Shown here piece by piece: positions 1 to 11,126 of a stretch of DNA of 64,000 bases; positions within the stretch are counted from its first letter, which is position 1, and each line of letters begins with the position of its first letter. A program made the position numbers and the translations under genes. Source of the DNA: Gibbula magus (lineage: Eukaryota; Mollusca; Gastropoda; Trochida; Trochidae); the NCBI GenBank assembly GCA_936450465.1, contig OW388302.1:60858328-60922327 (forward strand), in the 5' to 3' direction. The notes beneath the pieces were generated by a model. The model was not told the DNA's origin and did not search any database. It saw nothing but the letters and a program-made list of their open reading frames with translations.

Positions 1-75
1 ATCCAAGATTACCCGTGGGTTTATCTCCCAATCCAAGATTACCCGCGGATTGATGTCCCCATCCAAGATTACCCT
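1..75 (+). repeat. End of a 30-bp minisatellite array
   Basis: These two and a half monomers match the last monomers of the array at 20305-21303, and the flank that follows (76 onward) matches 21304 onward. The rest of the array lies left of the window, so at least one more unit probably precedes this one. Confidence 0.85.
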
Positions 76-671
76 GTTGCAGTTGCTGTAACGGGATGTT
101 CTCGTTCTTCGGACTGTAATCAGACATTCATTCCCAGACCGTAGCGATCGTGCTGGATGATGTAGATGTATCAGCTCTTGCAAGTATGAAGGAGCATTTC
201 CATGTAGGGTCTTGAAAGTGTAGGTTAAAATTGTATGTTCTCTTCGAACAGGGTAGCCAGGGCAGGTTTTCCAGAATAACAGTTTACGACTTTAACGAGC
301 AGTCATGCATATATATTTCACACAAACAGCTTTTGCGAGTTTATTTTCTTTTGTTGAAAACTGTTCAATAATGCATAGGTCATTGGTAGTATGTTTTCAC
401 TAGAAATGTGAACCTGTGTGGTTGATTGACAAACAACAACAACAAAAGACACCAACAATACAAATGAACTAGGACTGGGTAGGGAAACTACACTGTTTTG
501 TTAACTTAGATGTACCTGTCTCGCACATGTTGTCCAGGTGCTTATAGGTCATCAAAGAAAATGTAGATAAAGAGAAGTATATGGATAATTGCTTCTTTAT
601 GCAGGATATCCGACAGTTCGAATATAAACAGTGTCTTGTATCGTTATCATTTGATCAAATACTGTAGATTC

Positions 672-1640
672 TTCTAGCAGTGGCACGTTTTTTTACATAT
701 CATTTTGTCTCAAATTTGCTGATTATAATTAAAGTGTATACAATATATTGTTGGGTTGAAAGGTAAGACATCCCTAATAAGCCATATCCATAGAAAACGG
801 TTATCAGTATAGGTAAACATGGTGAGACTTACACAGTGAAAAAATTATGAAACCTTTTGTGCGAGGTAGATTTGTAGGTCACATGTGATTTTCAGAAAGC
901 CAAATGGCTGACCATTCAATAATAGTGCCATAAATAAGGGTACATCCATTGTGTTGTTTGGGGTCACATATGTTAAACGTTATAAATTGTGTTATGTAAT
1001 CGGGAAGTACTGACTGTTGCCGAAAATTTCCAATTTTATCTCATTCGACTAAGTATATTGACGATATAAAGGTAAAAGTAGTGAGATCTGGACAATGTAC
1101 TGCATGTTGCGCAAGCCAGACAATGAACCGCATGTGGCGCAAACCAATGAGTCAAAGGTAATTTTGGAATCTTATTTATAACAGACAAACTGATAAATGT
1201 GGGTTGATCATGTTTAATAGGTCATATAACCACTGTGCATGTAAATAGTTTCGGATTCTGCACATGCATAATGATGTTACTCTATTGTAATAGGAAACTA
1301 GTAATTATGATATATTTCGTGATTCGTGATAAATATGCAAGCCGAGTGAATTTAATTTGCACTGTAACAACACATATGGTGAGTCGGAATGTATTAAAGC
1401 CTAATAAAATTTGATGAAACACAATGGATGCACCTTTAAACTCTTCTCTGAGTGTTTAGGTGTCGCTATAACAGTCAGATTACTTTCACTACCTTCAAGC
1501 GGCCATTTTATTGTGAACACCGCTTTAGAATTCTCTTTATTGGTTCAGGAGTACTGGTTACAGGAATTGCACAACACAATTACACAGCCATCACTCTTTG
1601 ACTTGTGGCCGTTACCGAGCCGAGTTTAGTGTGGGGAAAT
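672..1640 (+). repeat. Long degenerate relative of the TTAA inverted-repeat element
   Basis: 675-940 and about 1445-1640 match successive parts of the 511-bp element at 48419-48929: the CACGTTTTTT start, the phrase around 'CCATAGAAAACGG', and the 'GGCCATTTTATTGTGAACAC' stretch. The middle (about 940-1445) is extra. The copy is present in all three units, so it predates the duplication. Confidence 0.55.
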
Positions 1641-1842
1641 TCGTCCAGTAGGCTGAACGACAACACATCTTAATAATATTTGTTTAATTATTGCTTATTG
1701 TACATTTCGGGATTGATATTTTGTGTTTAAGCGTTTGTTAACAAAATCTTCTATCTAACGTTTAAGCAGTGTATTCAGTTCAATAACATACGGACGTAAC
1801 AAGGTTGCATTTTGGATAACACTACCTTCGATAGTACAACTT

Positions 1843-1972
1843 CTTGTAGTCTCATGCGGGATTCGAACCCACGTCGTCAGAGTAAGGCAACTATCGCCAA
1901 CACTTACCATAGCAACAGCTTACCACACGACCTCGAGGAATGGGACTCGGCCCGAAAAAGTACAAGAATTTG
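1843..1972 (-). mobile_element. tRNA-like short element, unit 1
   Basis: The minus strand carries GGGTTCGAATCC at 1859-1870, an exact match to an RNA polymerase III B box, in a context resembling a tRNA T-arm. The right end contains TCGGCCCGAAAAAGTACAAG; the matching left arm is eroded here but intact in unit 3 (51838-51976). It is not a foldable functional tRNA as far as I can see. Confidence 0.45.
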
Positions 1973-2251
1973 TATTATTGAAGGGAGTGTTATCCTAAAT
2001 GTAACCTTGTTATATTTCTCTACTATTTAAATGGCATGTATTTCTAAATATACGAACGGCTAAGTGATATTTTCGTCTTTTTGAGGATCAATTATTAATG
2101 TACTTTATCGATTATTTGGAGTGTCAATTATCTCAGAGTGTGTTAACAGCATAAGGTTAAGTCAAGATATGGGTGTACTTACAATATCAGAGATCATCCC
2201 TAAATATTGTATTCAATCAAAAAACATGAAAGTGTTTTTATTGTGAATGAT

Positions 2252-2337
2252 TAATCATTTTAATGATGACTAGATGCGTCGCATTTCGACTTGTTTACAA
2301 GTCGTTTCAACAGTCGAAAAGACTTGTAAACAAGTCG

Positions 2338-2381
<44 letters not shown>
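2252..2381 (+). repeat. Foldback sequence followed by TA microsatellite
   Basis: 2252-2339 contains GACTTGTTTACAAGTC and, after a short loop, its inverted partner, followed by about 20 TA units. In unit 3 (52268-52348) the right arm of the foldback is preserved and runs on into ATGCGACGCATCCAGTCATC, so here the TA tract has probably replaced the outer right arm. Confidence 0.6.
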
Positions 2382-2384
<3 letters not shown>

Positions 2385-3374
2385 CGATTTTGCGGATTCG
2401 CTCTATGAATTTGGTAAACACTGTGATCGATGCAGCAGTCTCTGAATCAGAAACCACGCGAACAATTGGCCACCTGTAAACAAAGAAAGAAGCACGAGGA
2501 GTGACACATGACACGATGGGCAAGGGCTACCAGGGGAATTATCAACCAGTAGAATTCCAAAAAGCATCTATTGTCACAAAGCAAAATAACAACAGGTGAA
2601 TTATTCAACGGATATTGTGATTCCACTTGATATGTGGCTCTATGAACCCACAAGAGACTTCTTCAATGAGTTCAATAAACATCTGATGGTTAATTGTGGA
2701 CGTGCGCAGGGGTTCCACCTAAGGTGCTCTATCGAAGGATCATCACATGAACTATTCAGTGTAGCTTGTTTGTGTGTTTAGCTGGTATCCCTATCAACCA
2801 TCTGATGACAGAAGGCGATATTTCTACCAATCGTTGGTTCTTGTGTGAGGACGTGAAGCGAGGAGTTTGAAAACACATAGATTCTCTAGCTGGACCAAAG
2901 TGAAGTGCAGCTGCATAGAGCTCAGAGGGATTGAATTTGAAGAATTGGAATATATACCAGAGCCAAGATTCGATGATTCCAAGTTACGATTTCTATTCTC
3001 TTCTACATAGTATTGAACTGGATAATTCAAAGAGTTTGGTTTTCGTGTATGAGGATCTAACAAACGCGGAAAATATCTTAAGAAAATTATTTTTGTCTGT
3101 AATACCTAGAGAGAGCGTAAACTAATTGTCAAGGGAAGTGACACATAGAAATAAATTAAGTATTTCTATAAACCTCTCTTTACCAAACAGCATCTCACAT
3201 GACGTGACTTGTGGTTATGAAATATGAAAAGTTCGAGTCTTTAAAGAACTGCCAGAGTGACGAAAATTGGATTATTTACTTGCACGAATAACGCGTAATT
3301 GGAACTTTTCGTTTTTATATTCTACAAAAGAACACTCTGCTACAGTGAATATAGAAATAGACAACTTTAAGGAA

Positions 3375-3726
3375 ATGGACAAGCGTGAACTTCAGAAAAC
3401 GGAAACTTTATTTTCGTATAGGAACATGATGATGATTATTTTGCACATTCTTTTCGTTCTCCCCTCTGTGACGTCGTTGTGTCCTTTGATCTACGCCGAG
3501 AGACTATTTGACTATGATGACAAAAAGATTTCCCAAAATCTGATAAGGACTATGACTGGTCTGAGCAAGACCGAATGTATCCATCAGTGTTACAATGAGA
3601 CGTTTTGCAACAGCGTCCACTTCAACCCGTCTGGGTCAACTTGTTCATGCCTCAGAGAGAAGTTCAAGGACACATCAGTCTCAACCGTTCCTGAGAACGG
3701 GCACACGCTCTTCCAGCTGAGAAAAC
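3375..3726 (+). CDS. PAN-EB-PAN secreted protein, copy 1, exon 1 (signal peptide + PAN 1)
   Basis: This is exon 1 of a gene whose joined exons (3375-3726, 6827-6961, 10860-11119; 747 nt) give 248 residues and a stop. The ATG at 3375 is preferred because copy 3 has an in-frame TAA directly before the equivalent codon. Residues 18-34 (MMMIILHILFVLPSVTS) form a signal-peptide core with likely cleavage before LCP. Residues 36-117 form a PAN/apple-like domain with Cys36, 68, 72, 78, 90 and 92 and one N-glycosylation sequon (NET, 74-76). The donor is C|GTGAGT, phase 1. PAN domains bind proteins or carbohydrates, so an extracellular binding role, for example lectin-like, is an inference. The exact function is unknown. 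Nearly all differences from copies 2 and 3 are single conservative substitutions, which suggests purifying selection. Confidence 0.8.
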
Positions 3727-5590
3727 GTGAGTAAATTTTATTATATTCACTGTTATATAGTGCTTCTTTCCAGTGAAACCTAAGTTGACATTTTATATTT
3801 TAAAATGTTGCTATTTTTAAACCCATTGCCCCTAAAATAATTCTGCATGTGTATGGTTATCACATACAGGTCACATACAGTTTTTCACACGTTTTGATGA
3901 GTACAATACCCGAGGAGGTCCCGTGATATTTTATACTGTAAAATTCATCGAGTGGTTTCACTAATCCAAATGTGACGCCCCAGCTGCTAGTTTCTATACA
4001 AAGATTATATATACAACACAAATCAGTTCAAAATTGTCCAACCCTCAGGTCTCATATAGATAAATATGATTGTCGAAGAAATTACAAGCCATGGGTCGAA
4101 AGCTAGCTTGTGAATTATGAATATGTCATCGTGATTTCTTCGACTAATTGTATTTCTCACGTGACCGCGACACCCGTGTATTATATATTCACTGTTAAAT
4201 AGTGTTTCTTTCGAATGAAACTTAACTTGATTTTTTATACACCATTCAAATTAAGTATATTCACTGTTGAATAATGTACTAATTATAATGTAATTTACCT
4301 GTTGGTTTCTATAAATATATACAATTATAATCTGTATCTAGTCTCTGCATTTGGACAATAATTAAGCGACACCCGAATGTGTCAACTGTTCATAAGTTCT
4401 ACTTCCGATTGCCAACACAGCCTGTCAGGAATGTGTCCGATCAACTCTTTGTCATGATCGCTAAACATATTGCATAAGGGAACCACCCCTCCACCCCACA
4501 CCCCACCCCATCTGGACCCCCACTGTCAAGACAACATCCCCCCCCCCCCCCCCCCCCCCCACAAAGGGAGGGAACTGAAGCCTTGATGATTCTGTATCTT
4601 CTGAATACGGCCGCCGTGGCATTCTGTTACGTTTTTAAATGCTTATAATTATCAAGAAGTTTTATCATTTTACACCTTTTATCACATCCCGTTAAATGTG
4701 CATTTTCAGGAACCATGACTACCATGAATTTCATGTAATTCCTGTTTTTTGCATAGTGTGAGGAGGAGCATTCTCTTCCCACAGGGGTTACTATCCTTCA
4801 GATTTCCGACCCTAACCTCTATTCTTTTTCGCGTGAAATCGAGTGCAGAAGCAAAATCCCCTAGCATTGGAAAGTGGAATTTCATACTGTTTTCATGCTT
4901 TTTAACAAATGAAAACTTATCTTTCAGTGGCCATGTCGAACGAGTGATTTCAAAGATCTAGGCATTTTCTCTTAAAGGTCTTGCTCATTAGCATATGTCC
5001 TTCGAATTTGTCTGATGTAAATAACACAAATGAATTAGTTTTGGTATTTGTATCTGATTTGGTCTACTTCACCTCAGCTAGGTTTTTGGTCATTTTCAAT
5101 TTGTCTTTATTTCAACTGCAATTTCGAGAAAATGATATTTGTAAAGGAGTCTTTTCAAATTTATTACAAAGTCATGAATTTCACAAAATTTCATGAATCA
5201 GTTTTTTGCTTTTCATTTTGAGTATTTCGTGTTTCATTATGAGTTTTTCATGTTTCATTTTTAGTATTTCTTGTTTCATTTTGACTTTTTTGTGTTTCAA
5301 TTTGAGTTTATCATGTTTTATTCTAGGTTTTCCGTATTTTTAGTTCATTTTTCTGTGGGTTCAATGAGAGAAATGCAATTAACTATAATAAATACTTTAT
5401 GTCCCTTATTGGCCAACATACCAGCCATACTAAAATAGCTTGAAATTAAAAAGCATATAGATCGTGTTTGGATAACAAATTCCTGAATTAGATATTTCTA
5501 GAAGTATGGCCCTTGTATCATTATTTGGAATGAGTAAACCAGGCAGTAGATATTATTATTAACCTCTATTGTTCTTCTGGGACGCCATGT
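3727..5590 (+). other. Intron 1, first part: no gene
   Basis: AT-rich intron sequence aligned with 24832-26334. It includes a Penelope/hammerhead-like remnant (4066-4152), a run of 23 C (4538-4560) absent from unit 2, and repeated 'GTTTCATTTTGAG'-like blocks at 5200-5340. No coding potential is apparent. Confidence 0.6.
4066..4152 (+). repeat. Penelope 3'-end / hammerhead ribozyme remnant, unit 1
   Basis: GGTCGAAAGCTAGCTTGTGA at 4094-4113 and the following ~40 bases match the 3' half of the hammerhead region next to the Penelope element (55807 onward). The CTGATGA half of the core is missing. The remnant is bracketed by an inverted repeat (TGTCGAAGAAAT / ATTTCTTCGAC). It is degenerate and not expected to cleave. 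Confidence 0.5.
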
Positions 5591-5594
5591 TTTT

Positions 5595-6110
5595 GTAATA
5601 TCCCTCTGGTGCGGACTATAATTCAAATAGTATCCCTCTGGTGCGGAGTATTATTCAAGTTTAGCCCTCTGGTGCGGAGTATTATTCAAGTAATGTCCCT
5701 CTGGTGCGGAGTATTATTCAAATTATTTCCCTCTGGTGCGGAGTATTATTCAAGTAATGTCCCTCTGGTGCGGGGTATTATTCAAGTAATGTCCCTCTGG
5801 TGCGACTATAATTCAAGTAATGTCCCTCTGGTGCGGACTATATTCAAGTAATATCCTCTGTTGCGACGATAATTCAAGTAATGCCCCTCTGGTGCGACTA
5901 TAATTCAAGTAATGCCCCTTTGTACGGACTATATTCAAGTAATGTCCCTTTGCGCGGACTATATTCAAGTAATATCCTCTGTTGCGAATATAATTCAAGT
6001 AATGTCCCTCTGGTGCGACAATAATTCAAGTAATGTTTCTCTGATGCGGGATATAATTAACATAATTTGCTTATCTAGAGGGGTATTATCTTGCAATGTC
6101 CCTCTTCAAA
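5595..6110 (+). repeat. ~32-bp minisatellite in intron 1 (unit 1)
   Basis: About 15 head-to-tail variants of a unit built from 'TAATGTCCCTCTGGTGCGG' followed by a short 'ACTATAATTCAAG' segment. Because the spacing varies, open frames through it are accidental. The related array in unit 2 (26335-26705) abuts exon 2 directly, whereas here a TTAA element separates them. Confidence 0.85.
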
Positions 6111-6367
6111 TGTCTATATTTAAAAGCTCAGATGTAAAGTATAAGGTGACAGTTAGTGTGTGTAATGACTAACTCGATTGGAAAGTGATTTAATGTAATT
6201 TGTAATAAGCATTCTGTTAATGAATTAGATACTGCTGGACTCGGGTTTTAATTTTTAATTTTGATCGTACACTAACATCATGACAAAGGTATACTTTTTA
6301 ACATTATAACTACATTTAACTAGATTCGCCCCAAAAATGGGCGATTTACTGATTTATTTATAGTTAA

Positions 6368-6720
6368 AGGCGCTGTAGCACGTTTTTTGCAAATTTAATT
6401 TTTTCAAATTTCCCATTTATAATGATAGTTTATGTCATTTATATTTACTTTAGAGGGTAAAACATCTTATTACACCAACCAATTATCCGTAGTGGTAATA
6501 ACGGTGTTGCGTATAAAGCAAAAATTGCATGGCGGCCATTTTATTGTGAACACATTTTATTATTTCGAATGACAAAAACGACAGCCGTGGCTTTACGGAA
6601 CAACGTACACTCATTTGTAACTTAACTTTCCGAAGAGAGAAGGGTGTTTTACTATTGGTGACAATATTTTTCAAATACATTTCATCGACTTATTTGAGCG
6701 AAAAACGTGCTACAGCGCCT
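6368..6720 (+). mobile_element. TTAA-flanked MITE (piggyBac-like), 353 bp
   Basis: The left end AGGCGCTGTAGCACGTTTTT and the right end ...AAAAACGTGCTACAGCGCCT are inverted copies of each other. Each is bordered by TTAA (6364-6367 and 6721-6724), the target duplication typical of piggyBac-type elements. There is no coding capacity. The element sits about 100 bp upstream of exon 2 and is absent from the same place in unit 2, so it either inserted after the duplication or was deleted there. Confidence 0.75.
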
Positions 6721-6826
6721 TTAAACAGCTGTGTAATTATTGCTTAATACATTATTTTATTCTTACATGACCTGGTGAGCGATTCGGATTTGATGGAGTT
6801 AATTTATGAATGTTTTTCGATTGAAG

Positions 6827-6961
6827 CTGACGCGGCACCAGGATCCGAATGTGAGGAGGATTTGGACTGTGTTTCCCTCCCAAACTCCCAATGTCACGAA
6901 GCGCGTTGCAGGTGCGACCAGGGATATGACGAGGACGGGGCCAGATGTAGAATATTGTCCG
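6827..6961 (+). CDS. PAN-EB-PAN secreted protein, copy 1, exon 2 (EB/EGF-like module)
   Basis: 135-nt exon, phase 1 at both ends, so it is a symmetrical, shufflable module. The acceptor is GATTGAAG|CTGACG and the donor TCCG|GTAGGA. It encodes residues 118-163 with six cysteines: C126, C132, C140, C145, C147 and C158 (pattern C-x5-C-x7-C-x4-C-x-C-x10-C). This spacing fits an EB module or short EGF-like domain of extracellular proteins. Copy 2 differs in protein only by V133 to A. The reading frame is continuous with exons 1 and 3 only through these splice sites. Confidence 0.8.
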
Positions 6962-6984
6962 GTAGGACAATTATTTTGCTTTGA

Positions 6985-7110
6985 CAATGGATAAATGAAT
7001 GATGGATGGATGAATGAATGGATGATGATGGATGATGGTTGGATGGATGCCGGATGATGGATGGATGATGGATGGATGATGGATGGATAATGGATGGATG
7101 GATAATGGAT
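6985..7110 (+). repeat. (GATG)n-like simple array, first block
   Basis: Short block of irregular GATGGATG repeats beginning 24 bp after exon 2. It is matched by 26880-27030 in unit 2. A hairpin (7117-7181) follows, whose arms ATGGAGAATGCAT and ATGCATTCTCCAT enclose an inner GGATTC...GAATCC inverted pair. Confidence 0.85.
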
Positions 7111-7485
7111 GATGTAATGGAGAATGCATGAGGAGCTGTGGATTCATCGAACGAATCCACTGCTACGAATGCATTCTCCATCCTAATCCATATATGACGT
7201 CATGAAACATGCATATGTGATTATTTTATATTTGAAACAATAAATTTCAATTTTTGGACACCAAAATCAATTATTTTGCAAATTCCGGTTCTTATTCATC
7301 GGATATGGTACAAGTAGTCGCGACCAGCATAAAATGGATTCTTCCATGCAAGTGCAGCGCAAAACTTTAACGCAAGGCAAGGTGATTGACAGCCAAAATT
7401 CTGTCTTTCCATGCCTTCCGTGTGCATTACAAGACTTGAATAGAACCTTGGATTCTTACTGACAAACAATCCTAAGGTTTCTAAC

Positions 7486-7750
7486 AGCGTCTTGTCGCCC
7501 AATGGCTACAAGCGCTAACTACAAAGCGAAGGGTTGCATGTTCGAATCCAGGTTCATGCATCACAAAAATTAATTTGTCTAATGAGAGATATTTTAAGAT
7601 ACAGATACACCAAGACAAAATGCATCAGTCTCGAAAAATGTATTCGATTAGCCATTACCGAAAAAGTCTAAACCTAACACCCCTCCTGACTGGGAAAGTC
7701 TATGACCAGTTTATTCCTAAAAAATAATCAACTGATAACACAATAGAGTG
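7486..7750 (+). mobile_element. tRNA-Arg-derived SINE-like element, unit 1
   Basis: The segment 7490-7555 reads like an arginine-type tRNA (GTCGCCCAATGGCTACAAGC for D-arm/A box; ATGTTCGAATCC for B box) but lacks proper acceptor pairing. A body of about 190 bp follows. The same element is at 27562-27830 in unit 2. It predates the duplication. Confidence 0.55.
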
Positions 7751-7764
7751 ACATCATGACCATG

Positions 7765-10195
7765 GATTAAGGATGGATAATGGATGGATTGGTGATGAAT
7801 GGATGGATGATGGATGGATGATGAATAGATGATTGGTAATGGATGGATGATGGATTAATGGATGATGGATAGATGATGGATTGATGAAGGATGGATGATG
7901 GATGGATGATGGATGATGGATGGGTGATGGATGGATGATGGATGGATGATTAATGGATGAAGGATGATGGATGGTTGATGGATGGTTGATGGATGGATGT
8001 TGGATGGATGATGGATGGATGATGGATGGATGAAGGATGATGGATGGTTGATTGATGGTTGATGGATGGTTGATGGATGGATGATGGGTAGTTTATGGAT
8101 GGTTGATGGATGGATGAAGGATGACGGATGGATGATAGATGGATGATGGATGATGGGTGGGTGATGGATGGATAATGGATGGATGATGGTTAATGGATGG
8201 ATGAAGGATGATGGATTGATGATGGATGACGGATAGATGATGGATGGATGATGGATGATGGATGGGTAATGGATGGATAATGGTTGTTGGATGAAGGGTG
8301 ACGGATGGATGTTGGATGGTTGATGGATGAATGATGGATGGATTGTTGGATGGATAATGGATTGATAAAGGATGATGAATGGTTGATTGATGATTGACGG
8401 ATGGATGATGGATGGATGATGGATTGATGAATGGATGGTTGATGGATGAAGGATGACGGGACCAGATGTAGAATATTGACAATAATTTTGCTTTGATGGA
8501 TGGATGATGGATGGAGGATGATGGATGATGGATGAATGGTTGATGGATGATTGATGGGTGGATGATGGATGGTTTGATTGATGATTGATTGATAATGGAT
8601 GGCTGAAGGATGGATGATGGGTGGCTGAAGGATGGATGATAAATGGATGATGGATGGATGATGGATGGATGGATGTTTGATGGATGATGGATGGATGGTT
8701 TGATGAATGATTGATGGATAACGGATGGATGATGGATGGATGAATGGATGATGGATGATGGATGATGAATGGATGAAGTATGATGGTTGGATGAAGGATG
8801 ATGGATGATTGATGGATAATGGATGCATGATTGATGGACTGATGATGGATGATGGATAATGGATGGATAATGGATGGTTGGTGAATGATGGCTGGATGAT
8901 GGATGGATGATGGATCGATTGTTGGATGATGGATAATGGGTGATGGATGATGAATTGATGGGAGGATAATGGATGGATGGTGGATGATGATGGATGATGG
9001 TGGATGATGATGGATGATGGGTGATGAATTGATGGATGGATAATTGATGATGGATGGTTGGATGGAATGATGATGAATGGATGATGGATGATGGGTGATG
9101 GATGATGAATGGATGATTGATGATGGATGGATGATTGATGGATGGAGGATGGATGGAGGATGATTGATGATGGATGAATGGTTGATGGATGATTGATGGA
9201 TGGATGATCGATGGTTTGATTGATGATTGATGGATAATGGATGGATGAATGATGACGGATGGATAATGGATGGCTGAAGGATGGATGATGGATGGCTGAA
9301 GGATGGTTGAAGGATGATGGATGGTTGAAGGAGGATGGATGGATGATGGATGGAGGGATGTTTGATGGATGATGGATGGATGGTTTGATGAATGATTGAT
9401 GGATAACGGATGGATGATGGATGGATGAATGGATGATGGATGATGGATGATGGATGATGGATGATGAATGGATGAAGTATGATGGTTGGATGAAGGATGA
9501 TGGATGATTGATGGATAATGGATGCATGATTGATGGACTGATGATGGATGATGGATAATTGATGGATAATGGATGGTTGGTGAATGATTGATGGATGGAT
9601 GATGGATCGATTGTTGGATGATGGATAATGGATAATGGGTGATGGATGATGAATTGATGGGAGGATAATGGATGGATGGTGGATGATGATGGATGATGGT
9701 GGATGATGGTTAATGATGGGTGATGAATTGATGGATGGATAATTGATGATGGATGGTTGGATGGATGGATGATGAATGGATGATGGATGATGGGTGATGT
9801 ATGATGAATGGATGAAGGATGATGGTTGGATGAAGGATGATGGATTTTTTATGGATAATGGATGGATGATGGTTTTGATGGATGATGGATGGATGATGGA
9901 TAATGGATGGATAATGGATGGATAATGGATGATGAATGGATGGTGAATGAAGGATGATTGATGGATGATAGATGGATAATGGTTGGATGGATGGATGGAG
10001 GGATGGATGGATGAAAGATGATGGATGGATGATGGATGGATGGATGGATGATGGTGGATAATGGGTGATGGATGAATGGATGATTGATGGATGGAGGATG
10101 GAGGTAGGATGGATGGACAAATGGTTGGATGATGGATGATGGATGGATTGATGGATGATGGATGGATGATGGATGGATGATTGGATGGATGGACA
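7765..10195 (+). repeat. Large (GATG)n-like array in intron 2 (unit 1)
   Basis: About 2.4 kb of degenerate 4- and 8-base repeats (GATGGATG, GATGATGG, GGTTGATG). The complementary strand stays open for long distances as His-Pro-Ser-Ile repeats (for example 8190-9527), which is a consequence of the repeat and not a gene. Longer internal duplications are visible: about 8750-8990 is nearly repeated at 9440-9720. An exon-2-derived fragment interrupts it at 8460-8497. Confidence 0.9.
8460..8497 (+). repeat. Exon 2 / intron 2 boundary fragment inside the array
   Basis: CCAGATGTAGAATATTG followed by ACAATAATTTTGCTTTGA matches the end of exon 2 and the first bases of intron 2 (6943-6982) minus about eight bases around the donor site. 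It cannot be spliced as an exon because the GT donor region is deleted. Confidence 0.75.
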
Positions 10196-10859
10196 GATAA
10201 AATAAAAAAAAATTTAACTTCAACCCATTACAGCATCCAAAGGGATGGTTATTCAATATTTAGATTGTTATCCTTCAGTGAAGTAGCTGAATGTTATAAA
10301 ATCAATACTTTAATTAAAAGTTGTGTGACCAAATAATAGCTTAATTTGTTTAATGATTTGAAATAACACATAAAATTTAACAGTAAATGTGTTTAATACA
10401 AGGAAACAAAATGTACATGACTAGTCTCAAGTTTGTCTGAGGAAAGAAAATAGATCTCAACAGTCATTCTCACAATCCTCTATGGTTGGATGGTAGTCTG
10501 GCTACAAAACGAAAGGATTGGTGGTCGGTTTCCCGCAGCATCTGCTAGGAAAATGTGTAATTCGACGATAGATAACCTTATTCAATAGGACTGAGGCAAT
10601 AAGTGATGGAATTTATCTGTACGTCTTTCAGTTCATACGCTCGTATTATAGGGGTCTTACTTAGATTGAAGTCTAAACGCGTTGCGAGATGATATTTCAA
10701 AGGTTGGTAAGCGAAACCTCCTGGGACATAATTACAAGAAAAGCACTTCCCCGAATGAAGTAAAGCATCCTTAGATAGGTTCACGAAAATACAGAGAGAC
10801 ATTTGGAAGAAACTGGTTTGTAAAACTGGTTTGTTATATTCTCCGCTTCTCTGTTTCAG
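10196..10859 (+). other. Intron 2, last part: no gene
   Basis: Unique-looking AT-rich sequence aligned with 35319-35976. It ends in a pyrimidine tract and the acceptor CTGTTTCAG. No open frame of substance. Confidence 0.6.
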
Positions 10860-11119
10860 AATGTACATCGTTCAATACGAACTTCACCAGATACGAGAGG
10901 AGCGTCCTCGTGGGATACGACATTGTGGCTACTGGAGCTACGAACGCGGAGGGTTGCAAGCAGCGCTGTCTGGACAACCCAGTCTGTACCTCCTGTGATC
11001 ATGATCATGTAGGCCGCATATGTTACCAACAGATTGTGAAGTGGACCGAAGTACCTGCAGCGGTAAGGGAGACAAACAGTCCAATCTTTGACTACTACGA
11101 ACGTGGCTGTAACTGGTGA
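10860..11119 (+). CDS. PAN-EB-PAN secreted protein, copy 1, exon 3 (PAN 2)
   Basis: Final coding exon, entered in phase 1 after the acceptor TGTTTCAG|AATG and closed by TGA at 11117-11119. It encodes residues 163-248. A second PAN/apple-like domain is suggested by the core EGCKQRCLDNPVC, the cysteine in GRICYQ, and first and last cysteines (ECTS... and ...ERGCNW) placed to pair. A sequon NFT lies near its start. Compared with copy 2 there are about eight substitutions (for example CKQR/L, CT/ISC), none touching a cysteine. The protein ends two residues after the last cysteine, with no membrane anchor, so it is predicted to be secreted. Confidence 0.8.
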
Positions 11120-11126
11120 AGGCGGG

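Larger units (their letters stand above)
76..3374 (+). other. Upstream flank of gene copy 1, no recognised gene
   Basis: The whole stretch aligns with 21304-24479 and, interrupted, with 41850-63612. It holds a long relative of a TTAA-type inverted-repeat element (about 672-1640), a tRNA-like short element (1843-1972), a foldback sequence and TA microsatellite (2252-2381), and a coding-like but unidentified tract (about 2600-3130). Short open frames at 1411-1629 and 1812-2030 fall inside repeat sequence and are not convincing genes. The promoter must lie here but no core element can be fixed from sequence. Confidence 0.6.

Noticed and set aside
1843..1972. Functional tRNA gene on the minus strand
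   Set aside because: Only the B-box/T-arm part is tRNA-like; no cloverleaf could be drawn and the element has transposon-like ends.
2263..2523. Open frames through the TA microsatellite (Ile-Tyr repeats)
   Set aside because: Translation of (TA)n; not conserved in length between units.
7490..7560. Functional tRNA-Arg gene
   Set aside because: A and B boxes are recognisable but the acceptor stem does not pair and a SINE-like body follows; treated as a tRNA-derived repeat.
8190..9527. 445-codon His/Pro/Ser/Ile-rich open frame on the minus strand, and similar ones at 9710-10256, 26788-27546 and 35006-35329
   Set aside because: They are translations of (GATG)n-like repeats. A repeat with no stop codon in that register stays open by itself; there are no splice signals, and the intron context of the PAN gene explains the location.
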